Source of the DNA: Rossellomorea marisflavi
GTDB taxonomy: Bacteria > Bacillota > Bacilli > Bacillales > Bacillaceae_B
NCBI RefSeq assembly: GCF_001274775.1
Contig: NZ_LGUE01000001.1
Coordinates: 1,148,334 to 1,212,333, forward strand
DNA: 64,000 nucleotides
Direction of reading: 5' to 3'
Made by a program: the position numbers and the translations under genes. Each line of letters begins with the position of its first letter. Position 1 is the first letter of the stretch. Under the pieces are notes generated by a model. It was not told where the DNA came from. It worked only from the letters and a program-made list of their open reading frames with translations, and ran no database searches. Shown piece after piece: positions 1-8,480 of this stretch.

Positions 1-114
1 GAATGAAAAATTCCCCACTTTATAATTGGTATCTGCTTGGAAACCGCTGTTGCTACAAGCTGACAGAAGGATCATGATAAATCCGATCACCGATAAAAAC
101 GCTTTCCTTTTCAA
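1..114 (-). CDS. Lipoprotein N-terminus, probably SCO/YpmQ-type copper chaperone (partial)
   Basis: The gene is cut by the window edge, so only the first ~38 codons are visible. They encode a basic start, a hydrophobic stretch and the lipobox LSAC, which is a type II signal peptide, so the mature protein should be anchored by lipid to the outer face of the membrane. The segment after the cysteine contains TNYKVGNFSF, which resembles the LNYEVEPFTF region at the start of the SCO1-like protein YpmQ, a family that helps assemble the Cu(A) centre of cytochrome c oxidase. The start is read as TTG, because AGAGGGGG lies 7 nt upstream of it; an ATG two codons earlier sits directly against that ribosome site. 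The lipoprotein call is firm; the SCO assignment rests on a short match. Confidence 0.55.
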   Translation of the reverse strand, partial: MKRKAFLSVIGFIMILLSACSNSGFQADTNYKVGNFSF

Positions 115-149
115 AACCATACCCCCTCTGATTCTGTTCTCCACGTTCT

Positions 150-178
150 ATGTTAGTAAAGAATGGGTACAAATACAA
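150..178 (-). promoter_or_regulatory. Probable sigma-A promoter of the lipoprotein gene
   Basis: On the minus strand TTGTAT is followed after exactly 17 bp by TAACAT, about 35 nt upstream of the lipoprotein start. It is a moderate match to the sigma-A consensus in the only gap upstream of the gene. Confidence 0.45.
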
Positions 179-195
179 TCACCCCCAGCCGATTA

Positions 196-1008
196 TCATT
201 GACCATTTTGTGAATTCAAGCCCTTCATATAGGCTCCAATGGCCCCTGCATATCCCCCGTTATCAGGGAAAACAGGCTCATACCCCAACCATGCCCTGAA
301 ACTTCCCAAATCTGCTTGAAGCGCTGCATTTCCCTCCACACCATTTCCGACAAACACAAGCACGGGCTTGGGCATATGGGTGGCAATACTCATTGATAAA
401 AGGATCAAGGTTTCCGCCATCATATTCGTTAACGATCTCAGTCGATCTCCCGGGCTTTCAGTGGAAGAAGGGGATTTCCCGAAATTTGCCGCCGTCAAAT
501 GCGGTGCGATGCCCACCTCTTCTTCCCTGTATATATCCCCGACGAGAAGGTCGGCGTTCTGCCGTGTCCCTCCTCCGGCAAGTCTCGCCAGTTCCTGAAA
601 GTCGGTCACCCCTGTTAACCTCGTGCCTAACCCCATGAACATCCCACCGCCGATTCCACTGCCTAACATCCGTTCATACTCGCCTTTTTTCACTTGGAAG
701 AAGGATGTCCCTGTTCCGATATTCACCAATATGAACTCGTCCAGGGATTTCCCTTGGAGTTTCATCAGCTCCCGGGTTCCCTGTGTGACGGCATCAAATT
801 CATGAAGAGGGACGCTTTCCGCTTCCCTCCACAAGTCTGCCCTTCCACCGGTCACCACCACTGAATCAGTGGCACCAAGCTTAAGGAAATTCCGGATGAA
901 AAGATGATCATACGTAGGGAATTTTTTGTAGTGCATTCTTCCATCCTCTTCATATACGAGCTTGGTCAACGTACTGCCTGCATCTACACCGATCACCCGC
1001 CTCATCAT
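196..1008 (-). CDS. coaW: Type II pantothenate kinase
   Basis: Catalyses ATP-dependent phosphorylation of pantothenate, the first step of coenzyme A synthesis, in the cytosol. It is an ASKHA-fold protein of 270 residues, the normal size for bacterial CoaW. The phosphate-1 loop GVDAGSTLTK is at residues ~7-16, an NIGTGTS motif follows near residue 95, then the glycine-rich GSGIGGG and, near the C-terminus, VFVGNGVEGN. CoaW enzymes of Staphylococcus are insensitive to CoA feedback; that property is known from the family and not shown here. It starts 8 nt after sbcC ends and shares its direction, so it is probably the last gene of an sbcD-sbcC-coaW transcript. GGAGGATGT precedes two adjacent ATG codons, so the start may be one codon further in. 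Confidence 0.9.
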   Translation of the reverse strand: MMRRVIGVDAGSTLTKLVYEEDGRMHYKKFPTYDHLFIRNFLKLGATDSVVVTGGRADLWREAESVPLHEFDAVTQGTRELMKLQGKSLDEFILVNIGTGTSFFQVKKGEYERMLGSGIGGGMFMGLGTRLTGVTDFQELARLAGGGTRQNADLLVGDIYREEEVGIAPHLTAANFGKSPSSTESPGDRLRSLTNMMAETLILLSMSIATHMPKPVLVFVGNGVEGNAALQADLGSFRAWLGYEPVFPDNGGYAGAIGAYMKGLNSQNGQ

Positions 1009-1016
1009 ACATCCTC

Positions 1017-4000
1017 CTATCCTGAAATCCTGAATTCTGTGTGGCTCCCATTCTGGGAAGAAATGACCTCAAGTCTTGCATCGATGCGTTCCTTCAATTC
1101 AGGAACGTGTGAAATGATCCCGACGAGTCTTCCGCTGCTTTGAATATCCATTAGAGCTTCAATGGCATGATCAAGTGATTCAGGGTCCAGGGTACCGAAT
1201 CCTTCATCTATGAACATGGTCTCAAGGGACACTCCCCCGGCATGCTGTTGAACGATATCGGCAAGCCCCAACGCCAGTGCGAGGGACGCTTTGAAGCTCT
1301 CTCCACCAGATAAGGTCTTCACATGCCTCTCCTGTCCTGTGAACTGGTCGAATACGAGCAGTTCCAGCCCGCTCTGCACGTTCCCCTTACTTCTGTCATT
1401 TTTCCTGATCAACTCATATCTGCCCGAAGTCATCTTCCTCAGTCGGTCATTTGCCACCAATAAGATATCTTCAAGGAAGGAAGCGAGTACATACCGTTCA
1501 AACGTAATACGATTCGTGTTCTGTCCACGGGCGATTTCCGCCAGGTGACCCACGGTAAGATATTGTGCCTCGAGTTCCTTGATTCCTGCATTGATGTCAT
1601 TGACCCGGTGAAAGATTCCTTCATTCTGGGATATATCGGTCTGCATGCGATTAAGTTCTTGATTGGCCGTTTTCCATTCTTCGGTACAGAAGATGAGGCT
1701 TTGATTCAAGGACTCGAGGTCAGGCCGTTCCCTCCCATCAAGATGCTTCATGAGGTCAGACAGACGATCATGGACCGACCGCATTTCTTCTCCGTGCTTT
1801 CTCACCTGATCAGTAAGATGAAGGATTTGTTCTTCGTTTCTTTTGGCTTCTATATATGCACCATAGTCCTTGAAGCCCTGCTTATCCAACATATCTTTGA
1901 AATGTTGCCTTTCTTCCTTCATTTCTTCCTGCAAGGAAGTGAGCAATTGTTGTTTATCCGAGATCTGCCCCTGTTTAATCTGTTCTTCGTTTTGAAGTTT
2001 GTTAAAGGCTTCTTGGGCCTGCTCATGAGCGCGTTGCAGCTCTTCTTTTTGTTTTTTGGCTTTGGATAGTTCGGTCCTGAATGCATCAGGGGAGCGAAGA
2101 TTCTCCGGTATAGAGGAGGTGATCTCCACCAGTTTCGCATGAGAGGAAACATACGCAGATTTTGCGTTTTCCAGTTGATTCTCAGCGTCTATGATCACCT
2201 CTTGGAGTTCTTCAAGCTTCCCTCTCTCATGTTTCACTTCCTCTTTAAGGACCCTCACCCTCTCTTCACGTGATTTCAAGTGGTTCAGTTTTAAGCTGAG
2301 GTGCTGGATTTCTTCACGATTCTCCTGTGATTTCACTTGGATTTCATCCCGCTCAAATGGACCCATCCGCTCTTTCAAGCGCTCAGACCTGTCCCGGCAC
2401 TGATCCTGGATTCCTTGTAGCCTGCCTTCTTCCCGGCCGATTTCGATGGAGATCTTCCCTTTCACTTCCTCGAGGGCTTCCTTTGCTTCCCTTGCTGCCT
2501 CCAACTCCGATTCTGAAGGTAATTCTGATTGACCTTTTGCAGGTTCTGGGTGGTGAAGGGACCCGCAGACCGGACAGGGCTGGTTCGTTTCCAGCAGAGC
2601 CGAGAGCCGGTCTGCATGAGCGGAATTGCGTTTGTCCTCAAGATATAGGAAGGTGGACCGTGCATCGGACAAACGGGCATCGTTCGAAGCCTGGTCCCTC
2701 CTGAGTGCCCTGACTGAATTCGATAGTGCTTCTTCTTTTTGAAAAAGGCTGGACAACTCTTCTAAGAGGTCCTGCTTTTCCTTCTTCTCACGAATAGTCT
2801 CTTCGACACCATGAATCTCTTTAAACAGTTCATCCTCCTTTTCAAGCTCAGCCTCCCGTTCTTTCATCCCTTCCCTGACACCGTCGGCCTGTTTTTTTGT
2901 GGTATGGACATTGTAAAGGAACTGATCCTGTTCTTGCTTCAACTTGGCTGTGTTCCTTTGAAGATCATCGATGGATTGGACCTGTTTTTCCATTCCTTCA
3001 AGCTCCAGCACATAACGTGCCACCCGATCACGCTCTTCCTGTCTTTTTGCCTCTTCTTCAAAATACGCTTTGGCCTTTACGAGACGGGCATCAATTTGTT
3101 TCTTCGTGTCCGTAAGCTGCTGGAGTATGTCTTCTTCCGCTTTCAGCTTTTTGTTCAGTTTTTTACAGTAATCATCCTGCTGTACCAGGAGAGCCGCATA
3201 GTTGGCCAGTTTGATTTCCCTTTCCAACTGCTCTATACGGGGTTTATCCCCTTCCAGTTCTCCTTTCTTCCGGAGGAGGGTTTCTTTTAAATTGAACTGC
3301 TCGACCAGTGACTTGGCCTCGGCAAGTTCCCGTTGGAGGGCATCCCTTTTTTCTTGAATTTTCACCAGTTTCACTTCGATCTTACCCTTTGACTCGTTCA
3401 ATGAATCGATGTGGGGAGGGAGTAGCTCCATAATGGCCTGATCCTTCAGGGGATCGGAGAGGAGCAGTTCTCGCATGCTTTCATTGTCAACAAAACGAAT
3501 GTTCAAAAGCTCCCGGGTGCGATCCTCGACGGAGGACGATACCCGATTCTTGAGGAGGTCGGCTTCTTCCTTCAGTTGTTCTTGGACGGCTCTGTACAAT
3601 TCAGTATGGAAAAGCCTTTGAAGAATGATTTCTTTATCCTTACTATCCGAAGTGAGAAGCTTCCTGAATTCTCCCTGGGGAATCATAAGGATTTGACGGA
3701 ACTGGTTGGCATCGAGTTGAATCATACTGCGGATCTTTTCATCTACCTCACGCACATTTGCTGCAAGCAGCTCATCACCATCGCCACCGAGTCGATAAAG
3801 CTCGGAGCGTGCATTCATGGTCGTGAATCCTTCTCCTCTTGCCTTCTTTTTCTCTTGCTGGGGGGAACGCCATATTCTATAGGTTTCTCCACGCAAGGTG
3901 AATAGAAGCTCCACTTCCGTCAACTCTTCTTCCTTGGCAAATTGACTTCTCAGATCAACGGGACTGCGGTCTTCCCCACTTGCTTTTCCGTATATGGCAT

Positions 4001-4148
4001 ATGAAATCCCATCGAAGATCGTCGTCTTTCCAGCACCCGTCTTACCGGAGATGACAAACATCGTCCGATTCTCCAGTTCCCTGAAGTCGATGACTTCCCT
4101 GGATGCATAGGGACCGAAAGCCTGCATGGTCAGCTGTAATGGCTTCAT
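1017..4148 (-). CDS. sbcC: Nuclease SbcCD subunit C (Rad50-like ATPase)
   Basis: Large SMC/Rad50-type ATPase that with SbcD cleaves hairpins and protein-blocked DNA ends during repair. At 1043 residues it has the full family architecture. There is an N-terminal ABC half with Walker A GKTGAGKTT near residue 35, two very long Glu/Lys/Gln-rich coiled-coil arms, and a central zinc hook CPVCG that joins two molecules. The C-terminal ABC half carries the signature LSGGE and the Walker B region MFIDEGFGTLD. Its first codon overlaps the sbcD stop in an ATGA, so the two subunits are translationally coupled. Confidence 0.95.
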   Translation of the reverse strand: MKPLQLTMQAFGPYASREVIDFRELENRTMFVISGKTGAGKTTIFDGISYAIYGKASGEDRSPVDLRSQFAKEEELTEVELLFTLRGETYRIWRSPQQEKKKARGEGFTTMNARSELYRLGGDGDELLAANVREVDEKIRSMIQLDANQFRQILMIPQGEFRKLLTSDSKDKEIILQRLFHTELYRAVQEQLKEEADLLKNRVSSSVEDRTRELLNIRFVDNESMRELLLSDPLKDQAIMELLPPHIDSLNESKGKIEVKLVKIQEKRDALQRELAEAKSLVEQFNLKETLLRKKGELEGDKPRIEQLEREIKLANYAALLVQQDDYCKKLNKKLKAEEDILQQLTDTKKQIDARLVKAKAYFEEEAKRQEERDRVARYVLELEGMEKQVQSIDDLQRNTAKLKQEQDQFLYNVHTTKKQADGVREGMKEREAELEKEDELFKEIHGVEETIREKKEKQDLLEELSSLFQKEEALSNSVRALRRDQASNDARLSDARSTFLYLEDKRNSAHADRLSALLETNQPCPVCGSLHHPEPAKGQSELPSESELEAAREAKEALEEVKGKISIEIGREEGRLQGIQDQCRDRSERLKERMGPFERDEIQVKSQENREEIQHLSLKLNHLKSREERVRVLKEEVKHERGKLEELQEVIIDAENQLENAKSAYVSSHAKLVEITSSIPENLRSPDAFRTELSKAKKQKEELQRAHEQAQEAFNKLQNEEQIKQGQISDKQQLLTSLQEEMKEERQHFKDMLDKQGFKDYGAYIEAKRNEEQILHLTDQVRKHGEEMRSVHDRLSDLMKHLDGRERPDLESLNQSLIFCTEEWKTANQELNRMQTDISQNEGIFHRVNDINAGIKELEAQYLTVGHLAEIARGQNTNRITFERYVLASFLEDILLVANDRLRKMTSGRYELIRKNDRSKGNVQSGLELLVFDQFTGQERHVKTLSGGESFKASLALALGLADIVQQHAGGVSLETMFIDEGFGTLDPESLDHAIEALMDIQSSGRLVGIISHVPELKERIDARLEVISSQNGSHTEFRISG

Positions 4149-5287
4149 CGTGATTCAACCTCCTTTGTGGCTTTCTCCAGGACCTTTTGGATGAGGACTT
4201 CTTTTTCATGAGTGAATTCACTGCTGGTCATTTCGTTATAAAAGTCTTTGAACAGGTCGATACCCGATGTCTGTTTATGCTGCTGTAGACGTACGAGCTG
4301 CTTCTTTTTTTCGTCTTTACGTTCAATCTTCCGTTCCAGATGAAGGACATTTGGATATACTTGACGCAATTTATTGATGGGGTCGATCAGGGCTCCCTGG
4401 TCTCTCAGGGTTATTTTGAGGTAATCCCCCACTTCCTGTTCTGTATAAAAAGCAGGATCGAGGAGCTCATCCAGATACCCTTCCAGTTCCCTCATATCAT
4501 TACGGGGTTTAAGGATCTTCTCTTTCAGTTGAAATTCCCCATCATGGTCCATCTCAACAATGGTGACGCATTTTCTTTGGGCCGCTTCGGAAAATGAATA
4601 TTTCATCAAAGATCCCGAATAGCGGATTTTATCATGCTTAATGGCGTCAGGACTGTGAAGATGCCCCAGGGCCGTGTAATCGAAGGCATCAAATAATTCA
4701 GCCCCGACACACCCTGAACCTCCCACTGACAATATTCTTTCTGAATCAGTGGTTTGGCCGCCAAGTACAAAAGCATGTCCGACCAGTACATTGGGTCCAT
4801 CCCCCAGATTTTCTTTGATGCGCGATACGATCGCTTCCATGGCCGTATGATGAGAAGTGATACGTTCATCCTTGAGTCGATGTTTGACCGTACCAGGCTC
4901 ACAGTAAGGTACACAGTGGAAATTCACCCCGTTGATCGTCACAGGGGTGAAATCGTCCGTCAGCTTCCCCTTCAAGTGAAAACCGCTATGTTTATACCAC
5001 GAAGAACCGAATGACAGCCTTTCTGCACTATCGTGGTTACCTGAAATGGCCACAATGGGGGTATTCAGATCCACATTGATTTTGTATAAGGTTTCATCCA
5101 GCAGCTCGACTGCTTCTGTCGGAGGGACACTGCGGTCATATAAATCACCGGCGATGACGACGGCATCCGGTTTCTCCTCCTCTACAAGCTCAACGAACCT
5201 GTCCAGGACGTAGCGCTGTTCTTCTGTCATATAGATACCGTGTACAAGCTTGCCCAGATGCCAGTCGGCAGTATGTATGAACTTCAC
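4145..5287 (-). CDS. sbcD: Nuclease SbcCD subunit D (Mre11-like)
   Basis: Metal-dependent nuclease subunit of SbcCD, homologous to Mre11. The calcineurin-like phosphodiesterase motifs appear in order in the first ~230 residues: DWHLG near the N-terminus, GDLYD, GNHDS, GHAF and GHLHS, which bind two Mn2+ ions. The rest is the capping domain and the region that contacts SbcC. Length (380 residues) is normal. GAAAGGAAG precedes the ATG. It is the first gene of the sbcD-sbcC-coaW run, with a promoter-like region directly upstream. Confidence 0.95.
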   Translation of the reverse strand: MKFIHTADWHLGKLVHGIYMTEEQRYVLDRFVELVEEEKPDAVVIAGDLYDRSVPPTEAVELLDETLYKINVDLNTPIVAISGNHDSAERLSFGSSWYKHSGFHLKGKLTDDFTPVTINGVNFHCVPYCEPGTVKHRLKDERITSHHTAMEAIVSRIKENLGDGPNVLVGHAFVLGGQTTDSERILSVGGSGCVGAELFDAFDYTALGHLHSPDAIKHDKIRYSGSLMKYSFSEAAQRKCVTIVEMDHDGEFQLKEKILKPRNDMRELEGYLDELLDPAFYTEQEVGDYLKITLRDQGALIDPINKLRQVYPNVLHLERKIERKDEKKKQLVRLQQHKQTSGIDLFKDFYNEMTSSEFTHEKEVLIQKVLEKATKEVESR

Positions 5288-5322
5288 ATGATCTCTTCCT
5301 TTCTCGTAATCTGTTACCTCAA

Positions 5323-5350
5323 ATTATATCAGACAGGACAAGTCCCTGTC
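5323..5350 (-). promoter_or_regulatory. Candidate sbcD -10 region with adjoining inverted repeat
   Basis: The minus strand has TATAAT (5323-5328) about 35 nt upstream of sbcD. Immediately upstream lies an inverted repeat GACAGG-N7-CCTGTC (5332-5350), where the -35 element would be expected. No LexA-type box is present. The repeat could be an operator or chance. Confidence 0.35.
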
Positions 5351-5374
5351 CCACTATCAGCCGGAGGCCATAAC

Positions 5375-5400
5375 AAAAAGGGGGTCACTCCCCCCTTTTC
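5375..5400 (-). terminator. Intrinsic terminator after the YvrJ-type gene
   Basis: GGGGG/CCCCC hairpin with a 4-5 nt loop flanked by A/T runs, giving a U-tract in the minus-strand transcript. It overlaps the stop region of the small upstream gene and isolates it from sbcD. Confidence 0.7.
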
Positions 5401-5536
5401 AATCCTTCATCCGGTCGGGCAGCGTCTGCAACGAGGTAATGACAGCATCTAGCTTGGTTTCGATCCGATACAGCAGATACATGGTTACGACGATGGGAAA
5501 GCCGACTTCCGATATGAATGAAATGAACGCATCCAT
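5399..5536 (-). CDS. YvrJ family small membrane protein
   Basis: A 45-residue protein: a short start, one hydrophobic segment (residues ~9-24, GFPIVVTMYLLYRIETKL) and an amphipathic tail. The GFPIVVT...YRIETKLD pattern is characteristic of the YvrJ family of Bacillus, whose function is unknown. The start is secure: AGGAGGT lies 7 nt upstream of this ATG. A longer in-frame reading exists upstream but would run through that ribosome site and a neighbouring gene. It is probably a single-pass membrane peptide. Confidence 0.8.
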   Translation of the reverse strand: MDAFISFISEVGFPIVVTMYLLYRIETKLDAVITSLQTLPDRMKD

Positions 5537-5595
5537 CTTGAGCACCTCCTTTCCTTTACTATAGGAAGCTTTGCAGATTGAAGGTACCCTTGAAA

Positions 5596-5635
5596 CAAAA
5601 AAAAGGACCTTCCTGTAATAGGAGGTCCCTTCTGT
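5596..5635 (-). terminator. Intrinsic terminator after the lipoprotein gene
   Basis: The hairpin GGACCT...AGGTCC is followed in the minus-strand transcript by a U-run, directly after the stop codon of the lipoprotein gene. Confidence 0.75.
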
Positions 5636-5636
5636 A

Positions 5637-6152
5637 TTAACCGTTAAGATCTGTTGCAAGACTTGGGCTTGATAGTCCTTCATCTTCAAGGATCTTGGAG
5701 ATTTGAGATTCTGCTTCCGTGAATTTCTTATCGGCTTCTTCTGTATTGGCATCATCTTTCGCCAATTCTTCCGACTTCATTTTGTAGGATTCAGCTAGGG
5801 TAGATTGGAATTTCTCCAAGTCTGCCTTCTGGTCTTCAAGTTCTTTCGGTATGTCCATACCTTCTACTGCTGTGGCTGTTTCTGAAGCAGATGCAGCAGC
5901 AGCGTCTTGAAGGGTTTTGAGCTCATCGCCTTTAGGTGGCTCTTCGCCTGCAATCGCACCCTCATAGGCGTTTAAATCTCCATCCACACCATTTACAGTT
6001 GTGGTAAGGTTCAAGTAGTAATCCATTAGATCGCCTTTAGCGTCTGCTTTTTCTTCTGATTTGTTTGTGCTTTCCTTTTTGTCTTCATCGGCATTGGAAC
6101 AACCGACAAGTGCAAGTGAAAGTCCCAATCCTGCAATCAACCATTTTTTCAT
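5637..6152 (-). CDS. Lipoprotein of unknown function
   Basis: A 171-residue protein with a clear lipoprotein signal (MKKWLIAGLGLSLALVGC, lipobox LVGC at residue 18) and a Lys/Glu/Asp/Ser-rich linker after the cysteine. The rest is mostly helical and acidic, ending in a heptad-like stretch around residues 95-160, suggesting a helical bundle on the outer face of the membrane. I do not recognise the family. It is monocistronic, with its own terminator, and the 219 bp upstream to the histidine kinase gene shows no other gene. Confidence 0.75.
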   Translation of the reverse strand: MKKWLIAGLGLSLALVGCSNADEDKKESTNKSEEKADAKGDLMDYYLNLTTTVNGVDGDLNAYEGAIAGEEPPKGDELKTLQDAAAASASETATAVEGMDIPKELEDQKADLEKFQSTLAESYKMKSEELAKDDANTEEADKKFTEAESQISKILEDEGLSSPSLATDLNG

Positions 6153-6371
6153 GTTTGTTTCCCCTCTCGTACATTCATATGTAAGGTGTTACACTCTGTT
6201 CTTCAAATGCCTGAACCTGCACTGGAACATTGTGTAAACTCCACAAAATGTATAGTATCATGGGGCCAGAGCTGAAGTAAAGGAATATTTCCTAATTTCT
6301 CCAAAGTTATAATTTTAAGAATATTCAATTCATACCAAGTGTTAAGAGTGACCTTTTTCCTGTGCTTATTT

Positions 6372-7712
6372 TCACCGCACAGATGCCTGAGCATCAGCTT
6401 TTTCACGTTTTTTTCGAGTGGGAGGGCCAGCAGATTCAAAGGATAGGAAAAATTTCGTTCCTTCTCCCGGTTCACTGTTCACCCTGACATCTGCCCGGTG
6501 ATCCCTCAAGATCCTGAGGCAGATCGTCAAACCCAGCCCAGTCCCCTTCGTTTTGGTTGTGAAAAAAGGTTCCCCGAGCTTATCAAGGATATCCCGCTTC
6601 ATCCCCACACCCTGGTCTTCAAACGTCAATACGACCTTATTGTGTTTGTTAAGCAGACCTTTAAGCGTGATGGTCCCTCCCCTGGGCATGGATTCAATCC
6701 CGTTTTTTATCAGGTTGATGAACACTTGCTTCAACTGGTTTTCATCCCCTTTGATAAAGAGATCGTCAGGTGAAAATTCCGTCCGGATATCGATGTTATA
6801 GAGGATGGCATTGGTGTTCAACAGCTTCTGCACATGCACAAGCGTTTCTTTGACATCAATATGGCGATATGAAACGGTCTGGGGCTTTGCGAGGATCAAT
6901 AACTCACTCAGGACCAATTCGATTCGCTTGATTTCCGAAAAGATGATTTCAAGATAATCCTTCGTCTTTTCATCTGCATCATCCCTGATAAGCTGTAGAA
7001 ACCCGTTAATTGAAGTAAGGGGATTCCTCACTTCGTGGGCGATGCCCGCAGCAAGCTGACCGGCTACTGAAAGCTTTTGCGATTCAATCGCCAGTGTTTC
7101 ATTCAGCTCCTTCAGCTCTTCTTCCGTATGGATGCGATCTGTCACGTCGGAAATCGTTCCCACCGTCCCCACAAGTCTGCCTGCCTGATCATAGTTCAGC
7201 TTGATGTTCATTTCTCCCCAGCGTTGTGTTCCATCGCGCTTCTGATAGGAAAAATCCATTTTGAATTTTGGTTTGCCCTGATCGATATGCTGTCTGATCA
7301 TACGCAACACTTCATGTCTCTCATGCAAAGAAATAAAGTGAAGGGCATTTTTCTGAAGGCTTTCTTTCACCGAATATCCGCTGAATTCCGCCCAGGATCG
7401 GTTTAGAAATTGAAAGCACCCCTTGGCGTCTGTATGAAAAACAACTTCTTCAATGCTTTGAAGCACATGCTGCATCTCTTCATTGATGATCTTCATCTCA
7501 TCTTTACTATCTTTATAGGATGCTATTTTCTCTGATTTCTTATCCAGATAACCGCCCGCCCAATACAAGACGATTAATAGGATGCATGAGGACATGATAT
7601 TTAACACCGCATCCATCTGCAGATTCATCTCGGTGTAGTAAACAATATCCCATATAAGAATGAAGATGATTCCGATCAACGTCATTGATACCCTTCCCCG
7701 ATACCTCATCAC
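6372..7712 (-). CDS. Membrane PAS-domain sensor histidine kinase (sporulation-kinase type)
   Basis: Two N-terminal hydrophobic segments (residues ~10-25 and ~36-52) precede one PAS domain (~80-195). A HisKA domain follows with the H-box AGIAHEVRNPLTSINGF (His226), then the HATPase domain with N-box INLIKNGIESMP, G1 FEDQGVGM and F/G2 GEPFFTTKTKGTGLGL. The H-box and layout are those of Bacillus KinB/KinC-type kinases that feed phosphate into the Spo0F-Spo0B-Spo0A relay. No response regulator gene is adjacent, as is usual for orphan phosphorelay kinases. Which Kin it corresponds to cannot be decided. AAGGAG lies 7 nt before a GTG; the following ATG is an alternative start. Confidence 0.9.
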   Translation of the reverse strand: MMRYRGRVSMTLIGIIFILIWDIVYYTEMNLQMDAVLNIMSSCILLIVLYWAGGYLDKKSEKIASYKDSKDEMKIINEEMQHVLQSIEEVVFHTDAKGCFQFLNRSWAEFSGYSVKESLQKNALHFISLHERHEVLRMIRQHIDQGKPKFKMDFSYQKRDGTQRWGEMNIKLNYDQAGRLVGTVGTISDVTDRIHTEEELKELNETLAIESQKLSVAGQLAAGIAHEVRNPLTSINGFLQLIRDDADEKTKDYLEIIFSEIKRIELVLSELLILAKPQTVSYRHIDVKETLVHVQKLLNTNAILYNIDIRTEFSPDDLFIKGDENQLKQVFINLIKNGIESMPRGGTITLKGLLNKHNKVVLTFEDQGVGMKRDILDKLGEPFFTTKTKGTGLGLTICLRILRDHRADVRVNSEPGEGTKFFLSFESAGPPTRKKREKADAQASVR

Positions 7713-7846
7713 AGAACGACTCCTTCTCCTAACACTTCGAAAAATTAAAAAATGTCATTACTAGAAAGAATTTACATGAACGCTATCATCAGTATATCAT
7801 TTCTTATTGAGAACATCATACAATTCGTCGAATTTTGCGCATCATC

Positions 7847-7875
7847 TTGTCACATTTCACCAGCTTGATTATAAT
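7847..7875 (+). promoter_or_regulatory. Strong sigma-A promoter of the DUF2621 gene
   Basis: TTGTCA (7847-7852), a 17-bp spacer and TATAAT (7870-7875) lie 36 nt before the gene. A near-match to a Spo0A box (CGTCGAA) lies about 20 bp upstream of the -35. Confidence 0.75.
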
Positions 7876-7911
7876 AATGTAAGGGAATACACGAAATGTT
7901 GAGGTGATCAC

Positions 7912-8337
7912 GTGCTTGAAGGATGGTTTCTCTACTTTATTTTGTTTTGGGTCGTATTTCTCACAGCCTCATTTGCCATCGGGGGATTTTTCATGTTCAG
8001 AAAATTCCTTAAACGTTTTCCTAAGGAAGATGGAAAGTCGGATATGGACTGGGAAGAGCATTATGTGAATGAAACGATTCATCTATGGAATGATGATGGG
8101 AAGAAAATGCTCAATGAACTCGTCACTCCGGTACCTGAGTTGTTCCGCGATGTGGCGAAGCATAAAATAGCAGGCAAGATCGGGGAATTAGCCGTTTCAG
8201 AACATGCAGAAGATATATCGGAGGATCTGATCATCAAGGGATATATTATGGCGACACCGAAAAGGGATCATAAATTCCTTCTGAAGAAACTGGATGAAAT
8301 GGAAATCGATGCATCTCCATACAGGCATCTGTTTTGA
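7912..8337 (+). CDS. yneK: DUF2621 family membrane protein (YneK)
   Basis: A 141-residue protein with one N-terminal membrane segment (residues ~5-30, rich in Phe/Leu) followed by a soluble acidic/basic domain. Family function is unknown. It sits next to ccdC, a CheY-like gene and ccdA, as yneK does in B. subtilis. Here it faces those genes across a shared terminator, instead of following them. The start is GTG with GAGGTGAT 3-4 nt upstream. Confidence 0.8.
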   Translation: MLEGWFLYFILFWVVFLTASFAIGGFFMFRKFLKRFPKEDGKSDMDWEEHYVNETIHLWNDDGKKMLNELVTPVPELFRDVAKHKIAGKIGELAVSEHAEDISEDLIIKGYIMATPKRDHKFLLKKLDEMEIDASPYRHLF

Positions 8338-8339
8338 AT

Positions 8340-8438
8340 ATGGGCCCGATCCTTCTACTACCGATTTTACTTTATTTGCTCATCCTCACTTCTGGTGGAA
8401 TCTTCTTCTACCGGAAGATCAAGAAGGACAGGAAATGA
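8340..8438 (+). CDS. Possible 32-residue membrane peptide
   Basis: ATG begins 2 nt after the yneK stop. The reading frame gives a short polar start, a hydrophobic core (PILLLPILLYLLILTS-like, residues ~3-18) and a basic tail FFYRKIKKDRK, the classic layout of a small single-pass membrane protein with an inside-positive end. There is no good ribosome binding site, so translation would depend on coupling to yneK. It ends just before the shared terminator. Real translation is unproven. Confidence 0.4.
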   Translation: MGPILLLPILLYLLILTSGGIFFYRKIKKDRK

Positions 8439-8439
8439 C

Positions 8440-8480
8440 AAAAAGGCTGTCGCATCTGATTGCGACAGCCTTTTTTTTAA
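8440..8480. terminator. Bidirectional terminator between yneK and ccdC
   Basis: Long hairpin AAGGCTGTCGCA...TGCGACAGCCTT with A-run on one side and T-run on the other, serving both converging transcripts. It overlaps the ccdC stop codon. Confidence 0.85.

Noticed and set aside
1545-2069. Long plus-strand open frame (174 codons) opposite sbcC
   Set aside because: It is the antisense shadow of a long coiled-coil gene; no ribosome site and a biased Phe/Leu composition that mirrors Lys/Glu codons.
5323-5350. SOS control of sbcDC by LexA
   Set aside because: No CGAAC-N4-GTTYG-like site is present upstream of sbcD.
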